From Flavobacterium sp. (GTDB lineage Bacteria; Bacteroidota; Bacteroidia; Flavobacteriales; Flavobacteriaceae), in the NCBI GenBank assembly GCA_012837155.1, contig CP051546.1, forward strand, positions 2,793,699 to 2,857,698: a stretch of 64,000 nucleotides of DNA. The letters are read 5' to 3'. The notes beneath the pieces are model-generated. The model did no database searches. It saw only the letters and a program-made list of their open reading frames with translations, and was not told the origin of the DNA. This document shows, in pieces, positions 57,699-64,000 of the stretch; position 1 is the stretch's first letter, and each line of letters opens with the position of its first letter. Both the position numbers and the translations under genes were made by a program.

Positions 57699-57706
57699 CA
57701 AAGGTA
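57699..57706 (-). promoter_or_regulatory. -7 box of era
   Basis: TACCTTTG on the minus strand, identical to the der -7 box, 76 bp upstream of the era ATG. No TTG is found 19 bp upstream. The rest of the 57623-57868 gap shows nothing more. Confidence 0.55.
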
Positions 57707-57945
57707 AGTAAATTAAATCCTGTTTTTATTGCATACTCTTCTCTTTAAAAGATTGCACACTTGACATTGCATTATCAGAAAGACTCAATCAGTAAAAGAA
57801 CTCAAATACAAACCAAAGTTTCTCTTCTAAGTTAAAAAAACACCGTTTTAATCTTTTTGAGAATAGTAAGTACTTGAAAATAATTAGTAATACATTTTTA
57901 TTTTTGACATATTTTTCGTATATTTATATTTTAAATACGACATAA

Positions 57946-58353
57946 ATGAGATATGTAGAATTATTAGAGGAGGAAAAAAAAGTAGTGGATTATTTGTATA
58001 GAAACTCCCCTAATTCGGTAGTCAGGGAGCGCTGTATGTTTCTAAAACTTTCTGTTGACAAAAAATCCATAATGGAAATTTCTAGAATTATGAAGGTTGG
58101 AAGATTACGAGTAACATTGTTTTTTAATGCTTGGGAAATGGCTAAAACATTAAAAGACAAACAGGAAACATTAGGCGTTAAAAAAGGTCGTGGCGCAAAA
58201 TTAAAACTAAAAAAAGTAGCTGACCTAATACCTGAACTAGTAAAGGAAAACAGTAGAAATTTGAATGTGGTTTTGGATATTTTAGAGCGAGAGCATCAAA
58301 TAAAAATAACAAAACAAACACTCATAAATTTTTTAAAAGAGACTAAAATATAA
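57946..58353 (+). CDS. IS630 transposase orfA, copy B
   Basis: 135 residues, same protein as in copies A and C. HTH-type DNA-binding part. The TAA stop at 58351-58353 is followed directly by the upstream extension of orfB in the +1 frame. Confidence 0.88.
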   Translation: MRYVELLEEEKKVVDYLYRNSPNSVVRERCMFLKLSVDKKSIMEISRIMKVGRLRVTLFFNAWEMAKTLKDKQETLGVKKGRGAKLKLKKVADLIPELVKENSRNLNVVLDILEREHQIKITKQTLINFLKETKI

Positions 58354-58375
58354 ATGGATAAGATGCCGTAAATCT

Positions 58376-58951
58376 TTGAAAAAAAAACGTTGTGAGAGCG
58401 CTTTTCTAAATTCAAAAAAGGAATTGGATAAATTGTCACAATTAAATCAGGAACAATACATTGACTTATATTACGGTGACGCAAGTCATTTTAGTTTAGT
58501 GCCGAATGTTCCGTATGCTTGGCAAGCTGAAGGAGAACCTATTTTATTGCCTGCAATTCGGGGGAAAAGCGTAAGTGTTTTTGGTTTAATGAATACATTG
58601 GGTAATTTGGTTTTTGATATTTTTGAAACAACAATAAATTCTGAAAAGATGATTGTCTTTTTTGACAAATTTGTTGAGAATATAACTAAAAAAACAGTTG
58701 TGGTTTTGGATAACTCTTCGCTTCATACCAGTAAGAAATTCAAAGAAAAAATCAAAGAATGGGAAGAGTTAGATTTACTTATTTATTTTATTCCACCTTA
58801 CTCGCCAGAATTGAACTTAATTGAAATCTTGTGGAGATTTGTTAAATATAAATGGTTAAAATTTGAGGCTTATACTTCATTTGAAAATTTAAAATTGAAC
58901 CTAAATGATGTTTTGAATGGGTTTGGAACAAAATGTATTATTAATTTTTAG
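58376..58951 (+). CDS. IS630 transposase orfB (DDE domain), copy B, intact
   Basis: 191 residues with an intact DDE core: GDASHFSLVPNVPYAW, VVLDNSSLHTSKKF, PPYSPELNLIEILWRF. The same frame is open upstream through KWIRCRKSLKKKR to the orfA stop, so a +1 shift at ATA-TAA would give one fused protein of about 335 residues, the usual IS630 size. The start at 58376 is the ORF-caller's alternative codon and may not be used. Confidence 0.85.
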   Translation: MKKKRCESAFLNSKKELDKLSQLNQEQYIDLYYGDASHFSLVPNVPYAWQAEGEPILLPAIRGKSVSVFGLMNTLGNLVFDIFETTINSEKMIVFFDKFVENITKKTVVVLDNSSLHTSKKFKEKIKEWEELDLLIYFIPPYSPELNLIEILWRFVKYKWLKFEAYTSFENLKLNLNDVLNGFGTKCIINF

Positions 58952-58959
58952 AATGTACT

Positions 58960-59183
58960 TACCAGGGAGTAAAAGTTCTTTTTACACTCAAAAAACATAA
59001 AAAAAAGATTTATTGTTAAAAAAATAGTTTTTTTCTTATGTATGGTTTGTTAGTATTGTTTTTATCTGATTATTGTTATTTATTTAACAAAATAAGTTTA
59101 AAAACAGTAAAAACAAACAAATGATAAAAATATATGAATTATTTAACATAAGTTTGTACTTTAACTAATCATTCAAGCATATA
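58960..59183 (+). promoter_or_regulatory. Separated upstream region of susC, with -7 box at 59149-59156
   Basis: This 224-bp A/T-rich spacer lies between inverted IS630 copies B and C. It contains TAAGTTTG (59149-59156), a match to TAnnTTTG. Removing copy C with one TA joins ...CAAGCATA to TATGAAAAAA, placing this box about 27 bp before the susC ATG. It is therefore the likely original susC promoter. Confidence 0.6.
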
Positions 59184-59191
59184 AGTACATT

Positions 59192-59765
59192 CTAAAAATT
59201 AATAATACATTTTGTTCCAAACCCATTCAAAACATCATTTAGGTTCAATTTTAAATTTTCAAATGAAGTATAAGCTTCAAATTTTAACCATTTATATTTA
59301 ACAAATCTCCACAAGATTTCAATTAAGTTCAATTCTGGCGAGTAAGGTGGAATAAAATAATAAGTAAATCTAACTCTTCCCATTCTTTGATTTTTTCTTT
59401 GAATTTCTTACTGGTATGAAGCGAAGAGTTATCCAAAACCACAACTGTTTTTTTAGTTATATTCTCAACAAATTTGTCAAAAAAGACAATCATCTTTTCA
59501 GAATTTATTGTTGTTTCAAAAATATCAAAAACCAAATTACCCAATGTATTCATTAACCAAAAACACTTACGCTTTTCCCCCGAATTGCAGGCAATAAAAT
59601 AGGTTCTCCTTCAGCTTGCCAAGCATACGGAACATTCGGCACTAAACTAAAATGACTTGCGTCACCGTAATATAAGTCAATGTATTGTTCCTGATTTAAT
59701 TGTGACAATTTATCCAATTCCTTTTTTGAATTTAGAAAAGCGCTCTCACAACGTTTTTTTTTCAA
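59192..59765 (-). pseudogene. IS630 transposase orfB, copy C, frameshifted
   Basis: Same DDE protein as in copy B but with one T missing in the GGTTTAATG run (near 59554) and one T missing near 59360, which break it into three pieces. Both are homopolymer or near-homopolymer losses. Confidence 0.85.
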
Positions 59766-59787
59766 AGATTTACGGCATCTTATCCAT

Positions 59788-60195
59788 TTATATTTTAGTC
59801 TCTTTTAAAAAATTTATGAGTGTTTGTTTTGTTATTTTTATTTGATGCTCTCGCTCTAAAATATCCAAAACCACATTCAAATTTCTACTGTTTTCCTTTA
59901 CTAGTTCAGGTATTAGGTCAGCTACTTTTTTTAGTTTTAATTTTGCGCCACGACCTTTTTTAACGCCTAATGTTTCCTGTTTGTCTTTTAATGTTTTAGC
60001 CATTTCCCAAGCATTAAAAAACAATGTTACTCGTAATCTTCCAACCTTCATAATTCTAGAAATTTCCATTATGGATTTTTTGTCAACAGAAAGTTTTAGA
60101 AACATACAGCGCTCCCTGACTACCGAATTAGGGGAGTTTCTATACAAATAATCCACTACTTTTTTTTCCTCCTCTAATAATTCTACATATCTCAT
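59788..60195 (-). CDS. IS630 transposase orfA, copy C
   Basis: 135 residues, identical to copies A and B. It is transcribed away from susC. Confidence 0.88.
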   Translation of the reverse strand: MRYVELLEEEKKVVDYLYRNSPNSVVRERCMFLKLSVDKKSIMEISRIMKVGRLRVTLFFNAWEMAKTLKDKQETLGVKKGRGAKLKLKKVADLIPELVKENSRNLNVVLDILEREHQIKITKQTLINFLKETKI

Positions 60196-60273
60196 TTATG
60201 TCGTATTTAAAATATAAATATACGAAAAATATGTCAAAAATAAAAATGTATTACTAATTATTTTCAAGTACTT

Positions 60274-63200
60274 ATGAAAAAAAAATTATTTATTTTTCTA
60301 TTATTCTCATGTCTAACAACCGTTCAGTTAGTACAAGCGCAAAGTAGAAAAATTACAGGAACCGTAAGTTCCAAGAGCGACGGACAACCATTACCAGGTG
60401 TGAGTGTACTAATCAAAGGAGCTAAAACAGGGGTCAACACAGACTCCAATGGTAAATACACCATTAATGTGAGCCAAAACGATGTCCTTACTTTTAGTTT
60501 TGTAGGATTCAAAACGTTAGAGAGGAGTATTGGCGAGGCTACTGTTTTAAACATTATTCTATCTGAAACTGCAGAACAATTAAACGAAGTGAAAATATCT
60601 ACGGGATATGAAAAAGCCTCAAAACGAACTTTTACAGGATCAGTAAGTAAGATTACTGAGAAAGAGCTAAAAGTAGAGGGAATTGTTGATGTGAGCAGAA
60701 TGATTGAAGGAAAAGCAGCTGGAGTAACTGTTCAGAATGTAACAGGAACTTTTGGTACAGCACCCAAAATTACAGTTCGTGGGTCTTCTTCCATTTTTGG
60801 AGACACCAAACCATTATGGGTAATTGATGGTGTGGTACATGAAGATATCGTAAATGTATCATTTGCTGATTTGGCTTCAGGAAACACAGCAACACTATTA
60901 AGCTCGGCAGTAGCAGGGCTTAATGCAAATGACGTACTAAGCATTGAAATTCTTAAAGACGCTTCTTCTACTTCGATTTATGGTTCAAGAGCATTAAATG
61001 GAGTGGTGGTTGTAACTACGAAACAAGGAAAAAGAGACACTCCTTTAAGTGTAACTTATTCTTTGGAAGAAACCACGAGAACAGTTCCTAATTATAGCCA
61101 ATACGACATTTTGAACTCACAGGAAACCATGAGTATTTTCAAGGAAATGGAAGCTAAGGGAGCATTAAGCCTTCCTTCTACATTTCAAGGGCGTTACGGA
61201 GGAGTATACAATATTCTAGCTCGTGCCATTAACGACTACAATGTAACTGGTGGTGTTTTTGGAGTGAAAAATGACCAACAAAGCAGAAACCTATTTTTGA
61301 AAAAATACGAATTAGCAAATACGGATTGGTTCAAAGTGCTATTCAGACCTAGTGTAACTCAAAATCATTCAATCAGTATTATTGGAGGAGGTAAGAATAG
61401 TACCTATTTTGCATCCTTAGGTTTTTATAGTGACCCAGGATGGACTGTAGCCGATAATGTAAAACGGGTAACTTCGCATATTAAAGGCTCTTTTTACCTC
61501 AATGACAAATTAAATGTAACGCTATCTACCTTAGCCTCTGTACGAAATCAAGGAGCACCTGGAACGTATGATAGCAAAAGTGATAATTTCTTTGGTGGGG
61601 TAGCTCGAGATTTTGACATCAATCCTTTTAGCTATGTATTGACTACAAACCGTACTTTGCGCCCGTATGACGACAATGGGAATTTAGAATATTATCGAAA
61701 CAATTGGGCTCCTTTTAATATCTTAAATGAATTGAAAAACAACTATACAGATATACAAGTAAAAGATATTAAGTTTCAAGCTGATTTGGAATATAAAATC
61801 AATTCAAAATTAACCTACAACCTAAGTACTTCTGCTCGTTATGCCAATACCATTGAGACACATAATATTTTAGAAAAATCGAATGTAGTAGCCGCTTACA
61901 ATGCTGCCGAAACAACTATTGTACGAGATGATAATATTTTCTTGTACAAAGACCCACAAAATCCATCAATCCCTCCTGTTTCAGTATTACCTTACGGGGG
62001 AATTTTACAAAAAAACACCAATGAATTAACCTCATACAACGTAAGAAACACGTTGAGCTACAAAAATACGTTTCGTGAAATCCATGAACTAGAAAGCTTT
62101 GTAGGACAAGAAATTCGGTATGTAGATAGAGGGAATGATAATTTTACAGCCTATGGATTACAATACGATCGAGGCTATACTGCTTTTACCGACCCAAGAG
62201 TGCTTGCAAAATTAATTGGTCAAGGAGATTCTTACTTTAACTTTGGTCAAGAAAGAGAACGAACTATAGGCTTTTTCGGAAAAGCAAATTATACCTATAA
62301 CCGCCGTTTTACCGCTTCGCTAGTAGGACGTTACGATGGTTCAAACCAACAAGGAATAAGTGGTTCTTCTAGATGGTTGCCTACTTATACCCTTAGTGGG
62401 CGGTGGAATGTAAATGAGGAAAAGTTTATGAAAAATATTGATTTTATAAGTCTGCTTACTCTAAGAGGAGGATATGGTTTGACTGCTACTGCGGGACCTG
62501 CCACCAACTCCTTAGCCATATACCGAAGTTTTGTGACCAATAGATTAAATCTTGACAATAGAGAAAATGGATTAAATATCAGCGAATTACAAAATGCTAA
62601 TCTAACTTGGGAAAAACAATATGAAACCAATGTAGGTTTAGATTTAGGTTTATTCAACAATCGCATTCAATTCACAGCCGATGCCTATAGCAGGCGAGGA
62701 TTTGATTTGGTTGATTTTGTAATAACAGCTGGAATTGGGGGACAAAAAATCAAACAAGGAAACAATGCTAACATGAATACCAAAGGATTGGAACTCTCAT
62801 TGATTACAAAAAATTTGGTAAATACCGACTTAAAATGGACTACTAATTTTACCTTCTCTATTTACAAGCAAGAAATTACTAGCCTACAAAATACACCTAA
62901 TGTATTTAGCTTAGTACAAGGATTAGGAGGAAATGTTGTTGGAAGACCTCGAAATTCATTGTATTCAATTCAATTTAACGGTTTGAATAATGAAGGACTC
63001 CCTACGTTCAAATTACCAGCAGATGTAACCGATAAAACTGGGGGTGTTAATTTTCAAGATACGGATAAAATTACAGATTATTTGAAATATGAAGGTTCTG
63101 TAGAACCTAATACCTCTGCGGGATTATCCAATACCTTTACGTATCAAAATTGGTCATTGAATCTTTTTGTGGTTGCTTCAGGAGGAAACAAAGTTCGCTT

Positions 63201-63627
63201 AGCTCCCTTATTTACCAGTAAATCAACTGACTTAACTGTATTTACCAAAGATTATATTAACCGCTGGATTAATCCAGGCGATGAAGCAATTACGAACATT
63301 CCTGTAATTCCTGATAATAGACTAATCACTAATCATGGAATTAATGCTTTAACAAAAGCGTACAATGCCTATAACTATTCGGATGTTCGAATAGCCGATG
63401 GCTCTTTTGTTCGACTAAAAACCGTTTCGCTAAGCTATGAATTCCCAAAAGATTTCAAGAAAAAACTAGGATTAGCTACATTTAACCTAAAAGCAACAAC
63501 AGCGAATCCGTGGTTGATTTATTCGGATAAAAAACTAAATGGTCAAGACCCTGAATTCTTTCGTTCTGGAGGAGTATCCTTACCTATTACCAGTCAATAT
63601 ACTTTTACTTTAAATCTTTCTTTATAA
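60274..63627 (+). CDS. SusC/RagA family TonB-linked outer membrane protein
   Basis: 1117 residues, intact. It has a signal peptide (to VQAQ at about residue 23), a carboxypeptidase-regulatory-like domain (ITGTVSSKSDGQPLPGVSVL), a SusC plug (VTVQNVTGTFGTAPKITVRG, EILKDASSTSIYGSRALNGV) and a C-terminal barrel ending FTLNLSL. SusC proteins import glycans or peptides together with a SusD lipoprotein, which follows 12 bp downstream. Substrate cannot be read from sequence. The start codon overlaps the IS630 flank, so its native leader is cut off. Confidence 0.94.
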   Translation: MKKKLFIFLLFSCLTTVQLVQAQSRKITGTVSSKSDGQPLPGVSVLIKGAKTGVNTDSNGKYTINVSQNDVLTFSFVGFKTLERSIGEATVLNIILSETAEQLNEVKISTGYEKASKRTFTGSVSKITEKELKVEGIVDVSRMIEGKAAGVTVQNVTGTFGTAPKITVRGSSSIFGDTKPLWVIDGVVHEDIVNVSFADLASGNTATLLSSAVAGLNANDVLSIEILKDASSTSIYGSRALNGVVVVTTKQGKRDTPLSVTYSLEETTRTVPNYSQYDILNSQETMSIFKEMEAKGALSLPSTFQGRYGGVYNILARAINDYNVTGGVFGVKNDQQSRNLFLKKYELANTDWFKVLFRPSVTQNHSISIIGGGKNSTYFASLGFYSDPGWTVADNVKRVTSHIKGSFYLNDKLNVTLSTLASVRNQGAPGTYDSKSDNFFGGVARDFDINPFSYVLTTNRTLRPYDDNGNLEYYRNNWAPFNILNELKNNYTDIQVKDIKFQADLEYKINSKLTYNLSTSARYANTIETHNILEKSNVVAAYNAAETTIVRDDNIFLYKDPQNPSIPPVSVLPYGGILQKNTNELTSYNVRNTLSYKNTFREIHELESFVGQEIRYVDRGNDNFTAYGLQYDRGYTAFTDPRVLAKLIGQGDSYFNFGQERERTIGFFGKANYTYNRRFTASLVGRYDGSNQQGISGSSRWLPTYTLSGRWNVNEEKFMKNIDFISLLTLRGGYGLTATAGPATNSLAIYRSFVTNRLNLDNRENGLNISELQNANLTWEKQYETNVGLDLGLFNNRIQFTADAYSRRGFDLVDFVITAGIGGQKIKQGNNANMNTKGLELSLITKNLVNTDLKWTTNFTFSIYKQEITSLQNTPNVFSLVQGLGGNVVGRPRNSLYSIQFNGLNNEGLPTFKLPADVTDKTGGVNFQDTDKITDYLKYEGSVEPNTSAGLSNTFTYQNWSLNLFVVASGGNKVRLAPLFTSKSTDLTVFTKDYINRWINPGDEAITNIPVIPDNRLITNHGINALTKAYNAYNYSDVRIADGSFVRLKTVSLSYEFPKDFKKKLGLATFNLKATTANPWLIYSDKKLNGQDPEFFRSGGVSLPITSQYTFTLNLSL

Positions 63628-63639
63628 AAATTTAAGAAT

Positions 63640-64000
63640 ATGAAACCATTTAAAATACTTGCATTATCACTTATTCTGATAGGAATGAGTAGTTGCGAAA
63701 ATTACCTTTCGGAGGTACCCGACAATCGAACACAATTGGATTCTCCTAGCAAGATTTCAGAAATATTAGTCAATGCCTATCCCACAGATAACTATATGGA
63801 ATTTGCAGAGACAATGACCGATAATGTTTTTGATAGCAGCGACCTAAATAAAAATAGAGATAACAACACAGCTTCCTATAATTGGAGAGATATAACCGAA
63901 ATAGGCAGAGACACTCCTTCAAATTATTGGGATGCTTGCTATGATGCGATTGCTCACGCCAACCAAGCCTTGGAGGCTATTGACAAGCTAGGAAATCCAA
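63640..64000 (+). CDS. SusD/RagB family nutrient-binding lipoprotein (truncated by window edge)
   Basis: 120 residues visible. Lipoprotein signal MKPFKILALSLILIGMSSCE (Cys at residue 19), then NYLSEVPDNRTQLDSPSKI and the SusD N-terminal pattern YWDACYDAIAHANQALEAID. It forms the outer-membrane lid of the SusC transporter upstream. The 3' end is outside the window. Confidence 0.9.
   Translation, partial: MKPFKILALSLILIGMSSCENYLSEVPDNRTQLDSPSKISEILVNAYPTDNYMEFAETMTDNVFDSSDLNKNRDNNTASYNWRDITEIGRDTPSNYWDACYDAIAHANQALEAIDKLGNP

Larger units (their letters stand above)
57869..58959 (+). mobile_element. IS630-family element, copy B (1091 bp)
   Basis: Same ends as copy A (AGTACTTG ... GAATGTACT) with TA on both sides (57867-57868, 58960-58961). 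It is two bases longer than copies A and C because its T-runs are full length. It is the best reference copy. Confidence 0.95.
59184..60272 (-). mobile_element. IS630-family element, copy C (1089 bp)
   Basis: Reverse-complement of copies A and B, flanked by TA (59182-59183 and 60273-60274). The right-hand TA overlaps the susC start codon (TATG). It is inserted between the susC promoter and the susC ATG, in opposite orientation to susC. Confidence 0.95.

Noticed and set aside
29657-59845. A 62-codon frame (MRHRNISQCIV...) found antisense in every IS630 copy
   Set aside because: It spans the orfA/orfB joint on the opposite strand in each copy. Its repetition reflects IS identity, not an independent gene.
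1-64000. CRISPR array, tRNA or rRNA genes, prophage or integrative element
   Set aside because: No regularly spaced repeats, no recognisable cloverleaf or rRNA sequence, and no integrase or phage structural genes were seen by eye; a dedicated search could still find a tRNA I missed.

Overview
The window looks like a draft chromosome segment of a Flavobacterium-like bacterium (Bacteroidota, Flavobacteriaceae). The DNA is AT-rich, promoters fit the Bacteroidota pattern TTG-N19-TAnnTTTG, and the gene content is typical of the group: SusC/SusD pair, TonB-linked beta-barrel protein, GSCFA, DUF4870, DUF2807, clade II NosZ and ISAon1. I saw no tRNA, rRNA or CRISPR array.

Layout. 1-9.0 kb: NtrC-type receiver (partial), Na+-export-like ABC pair, dnaJ-grpE, DUF4442 thioesterase-like gene, DUF4870 gene, and a PadR-PspC-DUF2807 envelope-stress-like operon. 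9.0-13.6 kb: an uncharacterised large protein divergent from nadA-nadB (quinolinate synthesis). 13.9-23.5 kb: a nitrous oxide respiration island: Crp/Fnr regulator, heme-copper-oxidase-like membrane protein, fasciclin lipoprotein, truncated hemoglobin, and on the minus strand cytochrome c, nosZ, nosL, nosD, nosF, nosY. Fnr-type boxes lie upstream of both the regulator and the cytochrome/nosZ operon, and a strong hairpin separates nosZ from nosL. 23.6-27.6 kb: Spy-like protein, hemL, glucosaminidase, a PLP desulfhydrase/deaminase and a Cys-rich DUF5522 protein. 27.7-32.5 kb: a rearranged locus in which urocanase (hutU) is cut at a TA dinucleotide by an IS630 element and its 3' part lies inverted 3.3 kb away, fused to the first 37 codons of another gene. 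32.5-45.1 kb: cell-envelope and housekeeping genes (PQQ-propeller protein, GSCFA, alaS, M23 peptidase, MerR, LemA-TPM-TPM, Rrf2, DUF2490, second Spy-like protein). 45.1-60.3 kb: a frameshifted TonB-type receptor, then an insertion-sequence-rich stretch holding five IS families (IS1182, ISAs1, ISAon1, IS5 and two inverted IS630 copies) with der, a disrupted toxin-antitoxin-like locus and era surviving among them. 60.3-64 kb: susC and the start of susD.

A caution applies throughout. At least twenty genes, including essential ones (alaS, der, grpE), carry apparent single-base indels, nearly all in A or T homopolymers. Three otherwise near-identical IS630 copies differ mainly in homopolymer length. 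These are most simply sequencing or assembly errors, so 'frameshifted' below usually means 'probably intact in the organism'. Coordinates of such genes span the repaired reading frame.
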